Assembly (NCBI GenBank): GCA_903642225.1
Contig: CAHJWI010000027.1
Location: 1-58,460, forward strand
From: Acidobacteriaceae bacterium
GTDB taxonomy: Bacteria; Acidobacteriota; Terriglobia; Terriglobales; Acidobacteriaceae
DNA: 58,460 nt
Direction of reading: 5' to 3'
The translations under genes and the position numbers were made by a program. The notes under the pieces are model-generated. The model saw only the letters and a list, made by a program, of their open reading frames with translations. It was not told where the DNA came from and did not search any database. Positions within the stretch are counted from its first letter, which is position 1; the number at the start of each line of letters is the position of its first letter. This document shows positions 27,446-37,146 of this stretch, one piece after another.

Positions 27446-28948
27446 TTAAAATGCTGGAATCACTGCGCCCTTGTACTTACGAAGAATGAACTTTCGATCA
27501 TCCTCACTCTGCAACGCGCGGGCAAGTGCCAGGATTCGTGGCTCGCTCGCCCGGGACGGAAGCGTAGCCAACACATTTGCGTAGGGCGAATCGGAGTGTT
27601 CCACAAACAGTGCATCCTTGAGTGGATCCAGATGCGCTGCCAAAGCATAGTTGGTGTTGATCACCGCGGCGTTCGCATCTTCGACGGAGCGTGGTAACTG
27701 GGCTGCTTCTAACTCTCGAATTTTAAGGTGACGCGGGTTGCCGACGATATCGCGGACGGTAGTGTTAATGCTGTTGCCGGTGCGCAACTGAATCAGCCCA
27801 GCCGCTTGCAGCAAGAGCAGGCCACGGCCAGAGTTCACGGGATCGTTTGCAATCGCGACGACGTCACCATCACGCAGCCGCGCTGTCGTCCGTGTGCGAC
27901 CCGGGTAAAGGCCCAGAGGCTCGATGTGTACCCGTGCGACGGAGACGACGTGTGTTCCGTGGTCGTGATTGAAGCGTTCCATAAACGGAACATGCTGGAA
28001 GAAGTTGGCATCCAGATCACCGGAGGACAGTGCGAGGTTGGGCTGAATGTAGTCGTTGAAGGGCAGAATCTCAAGCTCGATTCCCTGCCGCCTGAGCATC
28101 GGACGCAGATGTTCGAGTATTTCGGCGTGAGGTATCGGGCAGACGCCGACACGGAGGGGGCGCGGCCCCGCTGCAGACCGATGCAGCGTAACTACGCCGG
28201 CTGCAAGACCGCCCAGAACCACGCCTGCACTGACGAACGCGGCAGTCGCTCGTGATGCTCGTGATAGGGAACGTCGCCCACGCGAGAGGGCCGGTGCTGT
28301 GTCTCTCTGGTAATACCTGGCGAAGACATCGCCTGACCATTGCATCCCCTGAATCATGAGCACTAGGACAGCGACCGTGCCGACCATGACATCCGTGCGA
28401 AAACCCTGATATCCATAGCGGATCGCGAGATCGCCGAGACCACCGCCACCCACTGCGCCCGCCATCGCGGAGTAACTGACCAGCGTGATGCTGACCACGG
28501 TCATCGCTCGAATGATGCCTGGCACGGCTTCAGGCAGGTACGCCTTCCGGATTACCTGCCATGGAGTCGCCCCCATGGTGAGCACGGCCTCAATTACGCC
28601 GTTGTCGACCTCGCGCAAGGTCGCCTCCACAAGCCTGCCAACGTAGGGGATCGCTCCCACGATCAATGGCACTATCGCTGCCCTTGTACCGATCGCACTG
28701 CCGACAATCCAACGTGTGAAGGGAATGATCGCGACCAACAGAATGATGAACGGGATGCTTCGACCGATATTGGTCAGCGTGTTGAGTACACGGTAAGTCC
28801 ACGGTGCGGACAGCACACGACCTCGCTCCGTTACCACCAGTAGAACACCGAGAACCGTGCCGAATAGACCACTCACAGCTGCAGAGGTGATGACCATCTC
28901 CAAAGTCTCGAGTGTGGGTCCTATCAAAAGATGTAGCAGCTCAGGCAT
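27446..28948 (-). CDS. Methionine ABC transporter, fused permease (MetI) and substrate-binding domain (MetQ)
   Basis: 500 aa, about the sum of MetI (217) and a MetQ domain. Residues 1-215 are a MetI-type permease with five or more membrane helices and the coupling motif EAVLTMGATPWQVIRKAYLPEA (split: EAVLTMGATP, then QVIRKAYLPEA). A lone membrane helix follows (AAFVSAGVVLGGLAAGVVTL, about 237-256). Residues about 267-500 are an NlpA/MetQ lipoprotein-like domain: LRVGVCPIPHAEILEHLRP, NFFQHVPFMERFNH, VAIANDPVNSGRGLLLLQAA, AAVINTNYA. In most bacteria MetQ is a separate lipoprotein; here it is anchored to the permease. Its start overlaps the metN stop by 8 bases, so the two are coupled. Ligand by homology: D/L-methionine or a related amino acid. 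Confidence 0.88.
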   Translation of the reverse strand: MPELLHLLIGPTLETLEMVITSAAVSGLFGTVLGVLLVVTERGRVLSAPWTYRVLNTLTNIGRSIPFIILLVAIIPFTRWIVGSAIGTRAAIVPLIVGAIPYVGRLVEATLREVDNGVIEAVLTMGATPWQVIRKAYLPEAVPGIIRAMTVVSITLVSYSAMAGAVGGGGLGDLAIRYGYQGFRTDVMVGTVAVLVLMIQGMQWSGDVFARYYQRDTAPALSRGRRSLSRASRATAAFVSAGVVLGGLAAGVVTLHRSAAGPRPLRVGVCPIPHAEILEHLRPMLRRQGIELEILPFNDYIQPNLALSSGDLDANFFQHVPFMERFNHDHGTHVVSVARVHIEPLGLYPGRTRTTARLRDGDVVAIANDPVNSGRGLLLLQAAGLIQLRTGNSINTTVRDIVGNPRHLKIRELEAAQLPRSVEDANAAVINTNYALAAHLDPLKDALFVEHSDSPYANVLATLPSRASEPRILALARALQSEDDRKFILRKYKGAVIPAF

Positions 28949-30002
28949 GACCGCTCACCGTGAAAGGCGCATTCTGCCAAGGCTCGACAATAACGACGTT
29001 CGCACCACGCGCACGCAGCCGATCCTGCACCGTTGCAAGGGCGCTGACCGTGCCCGAGACCTCAACCAACATGGAGCCGTGCCCCAGCCGGTTCAGGTTT
29101 ACGATCTGTGCGTGAAGAATGCTGAAGGTGGCATCGGTCGAACGCGCGACGTCGAAAAGGATATGATCGGTCGCATCTGCACCGAAGAAGTGGATCTCCA
29201 AGAAGACAGAGTCCGGGTGGTCGGACGGCTTGCCAAGATGCGTTGCGAGTTGCGACAGGTGCAGGTCTTTTCCAAGCAGGCGCTCTGTTGCACGACTCAT
29301 AGGGCGCGTGAACACCTGCTCCACCGGGCCCTGCTCTACGATGCAACCACTGTCAAGCACAGCAACGTAATCGCAGATGGCACGTACCGCATTCAGTTCA
29401 TGGGTAATCAGCAGAATCGTGACGCCGAGTTCGTCGCGAACTCGCTTGAGCAGGTCGAGCACGGACGCTGTGGTTTCAGGATCAAGTGCCGAGGTGGGCT
29501 CATCGGTAAGCAGAACGGCGGGCTTGGTCGCAAGCGCACGAGCGATCGCAACGCGCTGGCGCTGGCCCCCAGAAAGCTGGGCTGGGTACACGTGTTGCTT
29601 GTCTTGCAGACCGACATAACCCAGCAGATCCTGTACACGGCTATGAATGTGCATGGGCCGTTCGCCTGCGATCTCAAGCGGCAACGCGATGTTGTCTGCA
29701 ACAGTGCGGGAGCGCATCAGGTGGAATTGCTGAAAGACAACGCCAAGCTTGCGTCTTGCGGAACGCAAATCGCGTCCGGTCGCGCTGGCCAGATCGGCTC
29801 CGTCAATCAGAACCCTGCCCTCGTCTGGCTTTTCGAGTCGACTTACACAACGCAAAAGCGTACTTTTGCCTGCACCGCTGAAGCCGATGATCCCTTGAAT
29901 TGAGCCGCGCTCAACGGACAGGTTGACTGCCGAGAGTGCATTCGACCAACCGTCACCGTTACGATATCGCTTTGTGACATCTTCGAGTTGTACAACAGAC
30001 AT
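28941..30002 (-). CDS. metN: Methionine ABC transporter ATP-binding protein
   Basis: 353 aa from the ATG at 30002, where GAGAGG lies upstream; the longer frame from 30056 adds 18 doubtful residues. Walker A is GFSGAGKST (about residue 40), the signature is LSGGQRQRVAIARAL, Walker B is VLLTDEPTSALDPE, and the switch His is in ITHE. The C-terminal ~90 residues after about 260 form a NIL-type regulatory domain (IHFFGADATDHILFDVAR, LVEVSG), which binds methionine and inhibits transport in E. coli MetN. It energises the fused MetI-MetQ protein encoded just downstream. No separate metQ gene is near. Confidence 0.92.
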   Translation of the reverse strand: MSVVQLEDVTKRYRNGDGWSNALSAVNLSVERGSIQGIIGFSGAGKSTLLRCVSRLEKPDEGRVLIDGADLASATGRDLRSARRKLGVVFQQFHLMRSRTVADNIALPLEIAGERPMHIHSRVQDLLGYVGLQDKQHVYPAQLSGGQRQRVAIARALATKPAVLLTDEPTSALDPETTASVLDLLKRVRDELGVTILLITHELNAVRAICDYVAVLDSGCIVEQGPVEQVFTRPMSRATERLLGKDLHLSQLATHLGKPSDHPDSVFLEIHFFGADATDHILFDVARSTDATFSILHAQIVNLNRLGHGSMLVEVSGTVSALATVQDRLRARGANVVIVEPWQNAPFTVSGHA

Positions 30003-30224
30003 CGTCAGCCTCTCGCCAGGCGCAGCGGTATGAATTCCAATTCGATTTTGCGACAAAGTTCTGCTCGGGTAGGCCGTCAGCTGGGAGAGTGGGTTGCCAG
30101 AGAGGGCGTGCGCTTAGAACAGCACGGGCGTGAACGCGATTCTTACCGGGGACAACATGGAGCCAAGCGAGTTAGAAGGCGGCCAGTCGGCATATCGCTA
30201 CGTTAGCTCGCTCTCCTGCGTCCG

Positions 30225-32312
30225 TCAATTCGCTCTATTTTGGAGTATCTGTGGCATGTACTGGCGAAACCATTGCAATGCTCGCAGCGTGACGTCAATC
30301 TGATCCTCTTCCTTGAAGAACGAGTGGCCCTCATCGGCGTAGATCCTCAGCTGTGTCGGTACGTGCCGTTCTTTCAAGGCGTGCCAAAATTGAAGGGATT
30401 GCGCTGGTGGTGCCTCACCATCATGCTCACCGACCAGGACAAGTGTTGGCGTGCTGGTGTGGCGAATATAGGTCATTGCGGAGCTTCGTGCGTAGCTTTC
30501 CGGATCGTCATAGGGCGAGGCGCCGAAGTAAGGCTGCATCCATTGATCGATGGAGTTTTGCCCATAGTAGCTCAGCCAGTCGGCGGCGCCAGCACCGGCG
30601 ACCAGCGCGCGAAACCGGTCTGTCTGCGTTCCCGCGAACATGGCGGTGGATCCGCCGTAACTCCAACCCAGCAAACCGACGCGATGCGGATCCACCGGTT
30701 GTTGCTTGAGAACAGCGTCAACACCGCGAAGTGTGTCGCGCAGATCGCCAAATCCCCAGTCTCGCCTGTTGGCGATCGTAAAGGCCTCTCCCTGCCCGTA
30801 GCTTCCGCGCGGATTAGGAAACAGAACGAAGTAGCCAAACTGGGGAAAGAGCGTCGTGTTGAAGTCGGAGGTATGCCAGGTGGGTGTCATGATCCAGGCG
30901 GGTCCGCCATGGATTGCAACAAGCAGCGGGTAACGCTTAACCGGATCGAAGTCAGATGGATAGAGCAGCCATCCCTGCACATCTTTCCCGTCACTTTGCC
31001 ACGTGAGATTTTGTGCCCTCGGTAAGGGCATCGTGCTTGCCTGATTCAAGTGTGTGATTTGCTCCATTGATGCAGGCAGACCGGCCCACACTTCGGGAAG
31101 CGCGCTCCACGAATAGCGCACCGTTGCCACCGTCAAAGGCGATGTGGAAGCGATCGAGACACTTGTCTCTTCGCCGGTCGCATGAATACTTTCATCTGCC
31201 TGCCAGAGCCGCACGACCGTCTTGTCTTTGGGATCCAGGGCACCCATTGCGACGGACCCGCCAACAAACTCGGTGAAAACAATTGTGTTATCGGGCCGCC
31301 AGGTAAACCACGAAGGAGAGGAACTACGGTCAGGCGTCAGATCGATAAGATTTCCCTGCCCATTTGCGGCCACAGTGAAGATCTCGCCGCCGGTGCCACC
31401 TTCATCACTCATAAGGCCCTCAATGAAAGCGATTCGGCTTCCATCGGGAGACCATCGCGGAAGCGCAATCTGCCTTTTTGGCTCGTACACAAGCTTCGGC
31501 TGCGCCGAATCCAAGGGCTGCCGATAGAGCTTTGCAATGTACCAGTTGTCATCGCCCGGTGGAGCAGCTGCTGTAAAGACGAGTTCCTTGCTGTCAGGCG
31601 ACCAATCGTACTCAAAAGCGTAGAGCTTCGGCGGCGTCCGTTCAACGAGTTGCTGGGAGGACAGCCCGATCACGGCGACGCGCTGGATATCACTATTCAG
31701 ACGATCGTCGATGACACCAATCTGTCTGCTTTCAGCCGCCATTGGACTGGGAACGCGACTGGCATTATGAACATAAAGAAAACTCAGCTGAGAACCCGAA
31801 GGCGACCAGCGCAGATGCGAAAGGGATCCTGTCGCTTTTGTAAGCTGCCTTGGGCGTGATACCTCTCCGTGCGCAAGGTCGACGACATACACCTGCAACT
31901 GTCTAGGGACCGCACAGTCGGACAGAAACGCAAGCGCGTTACTGTGCGGTGCCCATTGGGGCTCGCCTTCGTAACAGGGCCTGGTCTGACCCGCAGTTAC
32001 GGCAAAGCTACTGGTCAAATCGGTGCGGGGAGCTACCGTGATGCGTTGCGAGCTGCCGTCCTGCGCGCTCCATGCAAGGCGACGTCCGTCGGAGCTTAGG
32101 GCGACCTGTGCGATGGAACGTACGGTCGACTGCCCGCGGACAAAGGTGCGAATGCGCTCCCGATCCTGCTCGATGTGCGCCGGTTCCTGTTGACCTTGCG
32201 CACACACACCAACCGGAAGAAGCACGATGATGAGGGTTCCAAGCAGGCCAAGGGTACGGAACCGTAGCTTGGCCTGCTGACGAAGCTTGAGAGTGAAGCG
32301 TAATAACACCAT
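30225..32312 (-). CDS. Secreted S9-family peptidase (dipeptidyl/acylaminoacyl peptidase type)
   Basis: About 695 aa. The N-terminus is a signal peptide (LGLLGTLIIVLLPVGVCAQG). A seven-bladed WD40-like TolB/DPP propeller covers roughly residues 60-430, with repeats such as LRWSPSGSQLSFLY and PRWSPDGSRIAFIE. The hydrolase domain has the nucleophile Ser in LLGWSYGGSTAMF, Asp in VGEHDGEAPP, and His in ADEGHSFF. It probably trims peptides in the periplasm. The start is uncertain: an in-frame ATG at 32351 is also possible, and neither has a clear ribosome site. It is divergent from the TonB receptor at 32599, and transcribed toward metN. Confidence 0.88.
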   Translation of the reverse strand: MVLLRFTLKLRQQAKLRFRTLGLLGTLIIVLLPVGVCAQGQQEPAHIEQDRERIRTFVRGQSTVRSIAQVALSSDGRRLAWSAQDGSSQRITVAPRTDLTSSFAVTAGQTRPCYEGEPQWAPHSNALAFLSDCAVPRQLQVYVVDLAHGEVSRPRQLTKATGSLSHLRWSPSGSQLSFLYVHNASRVPSPMAAESRQIGVIDDRLNSDIQRVAVIGLSSQQLVERTPPKLYAFEYDWSPDSKELVFTAAAPPGDDNWYIAKLYRQPLDSAQPKLVYEPKRQIALPRWSPDGSRIAFIEGLMSDEGGTGGEIFTVAANGQGNLIDLTPDRSSSPSWFTWRPDNTIVFTEFVGGSVAMGALDPKDKTVVRLWQADESIHATGEETSVSIASTSPLTVATVRYSWSALPEVWAGLPASMEQITHLNQASTMPLPRAQNLTWQSDGKDVQGWLLYPSDFDPVKRYPLLVAIHGGPAWIMTPTWHTSDFNTTLFPQFGYFVLFPNPRGSYGQGEAFTIANRRDWGFGDLRDTLRGVDAVLKQQPVDPHRVGLLGWSYGGSTAMFAGTQTDRFRALVAGAGAADWLSYYGQNSIDQWMQPYFGASPYDDPESYARSSAMTYIRHTSTPTLVLVGEHDGEAPPAQSLQFWHALKERHVPTQLRIYADEGHSFFKEEDQIDVTLRALQWFRQYMPQILQNRAN

Positions 32313-32598
32313 GCTAAAAACACAGTAGCAGCAGAAATAAGAGCTCAACATATTGCGCCAGGTAGAGACGCGATTTATAGTTCACCTATCCGTATGCAGA
32401 AGAACCAGTCCTCAAGCGAAATGCGAGCTACTTCACGCGCCTGCGTGTGTGTGCTCCTCGCTTGTTGTCGATGCCTGCAGCGTTGCCTTTCGGTCTAGCA
32501 GATCGGATGTTGTAGAGGATCGCCTTTTAAGGCTCGCTTCTCTCCTATTCCACCCTCAACTGTGTACCTGCTCGCTTGAGCGATCCTCTGGAGGTTCC

Positions 32599-35500
32599 GT
32601 GTCTTCAAAATTTATACGCCTGTGTGTCTCTTCCAGCGTTCTTCTTTGCGGACGCATGCCGTTGCATGCCCAGGCCGTGTACGGCAATGTTGCTGGTGTC
32701 GTAACCGATGTCAGCGGGCTGGCCATTGCCGGCGCGAAAATCACCGTATCGGACCTGGATCGTGGCATCGCTTATGAGACCGCGACAAGTTCAACAGGCG
32801 AGTATGCGCAACGACACCTGTTGGCTGGGCATTACCGCATTCAGGTCGTCGTTACAGGTTTTGCGACAGCGGCAAGCTTGGTGGATGTTCATGTAGACAC
32901 AACCGTGCAGGCAAGTCTGCAACTTACGGTGGCGAGTGATGCGACCCAGGTCACCGTGATCGATGATACCCCTCTGCTACAGACCGACAGGTCGGAGGTA
33001 AGCACTTCGTTGAGCACGCAACAGGTAGAAGAACTACCTACCCTGGACCGCAATCTTACGGCGCTGCTGCTCACAACGCCGGGCACGCAACTCACTTCGT
33101 TCCAACACTCCGCCGCTGCAAATCCGCAGGCGGGGCTGCAGGTCGCGTCGAATGGACAGCAGTTCTCGGGAAACGGCTTCGTACTGGATGGAACAGAGAA
33201 TCAGAGTGCAATCCTGGGCATCGCCGTCATTAACCCAAATATCGACGCGACGCAGGAGCTGAAGATTACGACGAGCAATTATGACGCCGAGTTTGGCTCG
33301 GTTGCCGGCGCTCTCTTGCAAGCCACGACCAAATCTGGAACGAATCAATTTCACGGTTCAGCCTTCGAGTACCTGCGCAACGATGTGTTCAACGCACAGA
33401 ATCCTTTTTCGCCGGGCAGGCTCGGCCTACACTGGAACCAGTTTGGGGGCGCGGTTGGGGGTCCAGTCTTTCGCAACAAGCTGTTCTTCTTCGCAGACTA
33501 CCAAGGAACGCGACGCAATACAGGAGCTCCCGTTACGACAACGGTACCCACGAGTGCCGAACGTGCCGGTGATCTGAGCGGGTTGCTTGGCGATCCGATC
33601 CCGAATGCGTTCGTTTCCACGACAGAAGGTGCATTTGTCCAGGCACGCGCCGGCATGATCTTCGATCCCGCCACGGGTGATGCTGACGGGACGGGAAGAC
33701 AGGCGGTATCGCATAACGGACAACTGAATGTATTCGCGACGGTCCCAAAGCCGATTGCGAACCTGCTCAATTACCTGCCGTTGCCGAACACCGGGCCTGC
33801 CGGTTCGATTGCCAATAACTACACAGGCTCGGGCAAGCAGCACTTTTCCGATGATCAAGAAGACGGCCGTGTCGACTACGCGATCTCGGACAAGTCACGC
33901 TTCTTTGGCCGGTATACGATCAGCAATTTCTCCATCGCAGCGCCGGGAGCCTTTGGCGACGTGGCAGGCGGACCCGCGCTGGCCGGAACGAATTTTGCAG
34001 GATCTTCGCTTGCGCGCAACCAGAGCCTCTCACTTGGGTACTTCTACACACTGTCGCCAACGCTGGTCACCGAGGCTCGATTTGGTTCGTACCGATATCA
34101 CGTGCAGACGGAGGCGGGTGGTTTGGATACCACGCCGGCATCGGACGCAGGCATCCCTGGCCTGAATCTGGGAACGACTGAAACCAGCGGCATGCCCGCG
34201 TTCTATGTGAACGGCGACAGCGGTTTCAATCTTGGCTACTCGCTGGGCATCAACGATTGCAATTGCCCGCTGCGCGAGACAGAGAATCACTTTCAATGGG
34301 TGAATAACTGGACCAAGACCTGGCGAGCCCACACAATCCGGTGGGGTATTGATGTGCGCAGAGCCCAGCAGACACTACAGGCGAGCGATAGTCACCGGTC
34401 AGGAGAACTCTCGTTTAACCAATCCACCACGGGAGATGCGGATGCGGATGTTGCGGGCGCCGCCTCCGGATTGACGACTGGATCAGGACTGGGTTCACTC
34501 TTTTTCGGAGTGCCGGGCTTCTTCGGTCGCTACTACACCGGTTCTGCCTTCCACCCCGGGCTGCGGCAGACGCGCCTGTTTCTCTTTGCGCAGGATGATT
34601 GGCGGGTAACGCCGAAGCTGACGCTGAATTACGGTTTTCGCTACGAGAACTATCGTCCGCAGACTGCGGCAAGTCCTGGCGGAGCGGGCGCCTTTGATCC
34701 CGCAACGGGTGAAGTTTTAGAAGCGGGTGTGGGTACCGTCTCTTCTTCGATGGGCGTACACGCCTTCAACATTGGACTTGTTCCGCGTATCGGTTTTGCC
34801 TACCAGGTGCTCCCGCACACCGTCGTCCGCGCAGGATATGGCAGCAGCTTTACACCGTCGGGCCTCGGCGCTGTTTTTGGTCAAGCAGCAGACTATGATC
34901 CGCCGGTCTTGTTGCCGCAGCAGATCAACGCGGCCAATCCCTATAGCGCTGCGTACGACCTCTTCACAGGCCCATCGCTTCCGACTATCCCTACAAGCAG
35001 CACTGGGCGCTTTCCTCTGCCAAACGGCATTTCGGTGTTTTACACCTTCGATTTACCGAACGGATACCGCATCCCTTCGGTTGATTTTTGGAACCTGGCA
35101 CTGCAAGAGGAACTATCGCCCACCATGTCGGTCAGCGCGACATACGTCGGCAACGTCGGCCGGCACATCTTCGTGAGTCCTAACCTGAATCAGGCGACGC
35201 CCGGGCCGGGCGACTATGACCAGCGCCGCCGCTTCTACCAGAAGTTCGGTCTTGAGCAGGGTATCTATAGCACCTGCAACTGCGCCAACTCAAACTACCA
35301 TTCGCTTCAGCTGACCTGGCAAAAGCATGCGGCACACGGCCTTGAATTCCTGGCCGCGTATACCTATTCCAAGGCCCTGGACACGTCCGAATTGGGCGGG
35401 GTGGCCAGCAACAACCTTGATTTCGCTGCGGACTATGGCCCTGCCAGTTTTGATCGGACCCATGCGCTTCAGGTCTCGAATGTGTGGACGCTCCCTTTCG

Positions 35501-35997
35501 GTCGCGGTCAGCGATTCGGCAGCAATGCCTCCAGGCTGGTTGACCTTGTTGGGGGCGGTTGGCAGCTGAACGGCATCTCCACTTTTTCTTCTGGCCTGCC
35601 GTTTACCCCCGTCGTGGCGAATGCTCCGCTGCTGAATACGGACTTCAACAGCGTGCGTCCAGATCAGGTTGGAGATCCTTCCCTGTCCCATCCAAACCGT
35701 GCGCTCTGGTTCAATCCCGCCGCTTATGTCGCCCCGCAAGAAGCCTATCGCAATGGAAACGTGCGCCGTAACTCTTTGCGCGGGCCGAAGGAGATTATGG
35801 TCAATCTTGCATTGGCCAAAAGCTTTAACCTGGGAGAGGCGAGGACGCTGGAATTTCGGTGGGAAAACTTCAACGCGCTCAACCATACCAATCTGAACCT
35901 TCCCAACAGCTACGTCGACACTGCGGGCGCAGGTACGATTACCTCCATTCAGACTGACGTGCGCCAGATGCAGTTTGGTCTGCACTTCCGCATGTAG
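32599..35997 (+). CDS. Oar-like TonB-dependent receptor, about 1,132 aa
   Basis: The open frame reaches back to 32353, but a TGGAGG site lies just before GTG 32599, and the residues from there form a clean signal peptide (IRLCVSSSVLLCGRMPLHAQA), so I place the start at 32599. CarboxypepD_reg domain: VAGVVTDVSGLAIAGAKI. Plug: VEELPTLDRNLTALLLTTPG, FVLDGTENQSAILG, SNYDAEFGSVAGALLQATTK. A long barrel ends in MQFGLHFRM, an aromatic-containing C-terminal strand. The oxidase gene starts 18 bases downstream, so the two are probably co-transcribed, linking import to N-methyl amino acid breakdown (inference). Confidence 0.92.
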   Translation: MSSKFIRLCVSSSVLLCGRMPLHAQAVYGNVAGVVTDVSGLAIAGAKITVSDLDRGIAYETATSSTGEYAQRHLLAGHYRIQVVVTGFATAASLVDVHVDTTVQASLQLTVASDATQVTVIDDTPLLQTDRSEVSTSLSTQQVEELPTLDRNLTALLLTTPGTQLTSFQHSAAANPQAGLQVASNGQQFSGNGFVLDGTENQSAILGIAVINPNIDATQELKITTSNYDAEFGSVAGALLQATTKSGTNQFHGSAFEYLRNDVFNAQNPFSPGRLGLHWNQFGGAVGGPVFRNKLFFFADYQGTRRNTGAPVTTTVPTSAERAGDLSGLLGDPIPNAFVSTTEGAFVQARAGMIFDPATGDADGTGRQAVSHNGQLNVFATVPKPIANLLNYLPLPNTGPAGSIANNYTGSGKQHFSDDQEDGRVDYAISDKSRFFGRYTISNFSIAAPGAFGDVAGGPALAGTNFAGSSLARNQSLSLGYFYTLSPTLVTEARFGSYRYHVQTEAGGLDTTPASDAGIPGLNLGTTETSGMPAFYVNGDSGFNLGYSLGINDCNCPLRETENHFQWVNNWTKTWRAHTIRWGIDVRRAQQTLQASDSHRSGELSFNQSTTGDADADVAGAASGLTTGSGLGSLFFGVPGFFGRYYTGSAFHPGLRQTRLFLFAQDDWRVTPKLTLNYGFRYENYRPQTAASPGGAGAFDPATGEVLEAGVGTVSSSMGVHAFNIGLVPRIGFAYQVLPHTVVRAGYGSSFTPSGLGAVFGQAADYDPPVLLPQQINAANPYSAAYDLFTGPSLPTIPTSSTGRFPLPNGISVFYTFDLPNGYRIPSVDFWNLALQEELSPTMSVSATYVGNVGRHIFVSPNLNQATPGPGDYDQRRRFYQKFGLEQGIYSTCNCANSNYHSLQLTWQKHAAHGLEFLAAYTYSKALDTSELGGVASNNLDFAADYGPASFDRTHALQVSNVWTLPFGRGQRFGSNASRLVDLVGGGWQLNGISTFSSGLPFTPVVANAPLLNTDFNSVRPDQVGDPSLSHPNRALWFNPAAYVAPQEAYRNGNVRRNSLRGPKEIMVNLALAKSFNLGEARTLEFRWENFNALNHTNLNLPNSYVDTAGAGTITSIQTDVRQMQFGLHFRM

Positions 35998-36015
35998 TCA
36001 GGCGAAAATTGGCAA

Positions 36016-37146
36016 ATGCTCGACGTCATCGTTATTGGCTTAGGGATCATGGGAAGCGCCGCGGGGCAGCATCTCGCCGAGCGTGGGAAACGCGTCCTTG
36101 GCATCGAGCAATTTTCGTCGCCCCACGCGCTTGGCTCCTCGCACGGTGCGTCCCGCATGATCCGTCAGTCGTACTGGGAGCACCCCGACTACGTTCCACT
36201 TCTGTTGCGTGCCTACGAATTGTGGGAACGGCTGGAACGAGACAGTGGAGCTGACCTGCTCCATCTCACGGGAGGGCTGGTCATCGGCTCAACACACGGG
36301 GACTTGGTGCAGCGTAGCTTGCACTCCGCAGAAGTGCACAACCTGCCCCACGAGGTTCTTTCGGCCACGGAGTTGCGACTTCGCTATCCATCACTCCGTG
36401 TAGCTGGCGACGATTATGCCTTATTCGAGCAGCGCGCAGGCTACCTTCGAGCGGAAGCGTGTTGGCAGCAGCAGCTTACGGCCGCAGCACGGTCTGGAGC
36501 CGAACTCCGCTTTGACGAGAAGGTGCTGGAATGGCGAAATCTTGCAGATGGAACCGTTGAGGTTGTCACCTCCAAGGCTCGCTACCATGCGGAACATCTT
36601 GTTGTGACAGCAGGGCCGTGGGCTTCGCAGCTGCTGCGCGAAGCAGGTTTACCACTCACGGTGACGCGGCAAGTCCTGTACTGGTTTGAAGCTCCGGCTG
36701 CAGCCAGACTGCAGGAGGACTGCTTCCCGGTGTATCTATTTGAATCACTCGACGGCACTCCCATGCTCTACGGTTTCCCTGAAACGCCGGATGAACCGGG
36801 CACCGTTAAGGTGGCCTTCCATGGCAGTACCGACGTATGTTCGCCCGACGCCGTCGATCGCGTCGTTCATCCCGAGGAGTTGAGTCGCATGCAGTCCCGC
36901 TTGCGCGAGTCCTTACCTCTGCTCTCAAAGCGATTCGTTCGCGCGCAGACCTGCCTTTATACGATGACCCCTGATGAGCATTTCATCATCGACGCATTAC
37001 CCGGTGTCTCAAACATAACCATCGCGTGCGGCTTCTCCGGGCACGGTTTCAAGTTTGCAAATCTTGTCGGAGAAATGATTGCTGACCTTGCCGAAGGAAA
37101 ACAGGCTATCGGCTTTGACTTGTTCTCAGCCAGCCGCTTTCGATGA
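36016..37146 (+). CDS. Sarcosine oxidase / N-methyl-L-tryptophan oxidase-like flavoenzyme (SolA/MSOX family)
   Basis: 376 aa, matching the length of monomeric sarcosine oxidase. The Rossmann FAD motif is VIGLGIMGSAAGQHLAERGK. The FAD-binding and substrate side shows SSHGASRMIRQSYWEHP. Cys313 in TCLYTMTPDEHF is the expected covalent flavin attachment site (Cys315 in bacterial MSOX), and the C-terminal CGFSGHGFKF is conserved. It oxidises N-methyl groups of secondary amino acids to formaldehyde, H2O2 and the amino acid; the exact substrate (sarcosine, N-methyl-Trp or proline-like) is not resolvable. There is no signal peptide, so it is cytoplasmic. It sits 18 bases after a TonB receptor gene and near a methionine-type ABC transporter. 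Confidence 0.9.
   Translation: MLDVIVIGLGIMGSAAGQHLAERGKRVLGIEQFSSPHALGSSHGASRMIRQSYWEHPDYVPLLLRAYELWERLERDSGADLLHLTGGLVIGSTHGDLVQRSLHSAEVHNLPHEVLSATELRLRYPSLRVAGDDYALFEQRAGYLRAEACWQQQLTAAARSGAELRFDEKVLEWRNLADGTVEVVTSKARYHAEHLVVTAGPWASQLLREAGLPLTVTRQVLYWFEAPAAARLQEDCFPVYLFESLDGTPMLYGFPETPDEPGTVKVAFHGSTDVCSPDAVDRVVHPEELSRMQSRLRESLPLLSKRFVRAQTCLYTMTPDEHFIIDALPGVSNITIACGFSGHGFKFANLVGEMIADLAEGKQAIGFDLFSASRFR

Noticed and set aside
30003..30224. Possible SAM riboswitch upstream of metN
   Set aside because: A GGCAACC string is present on the metN strand, but the SAM-I core (GATGAAAC etc.) and the pairing layout are not seen.
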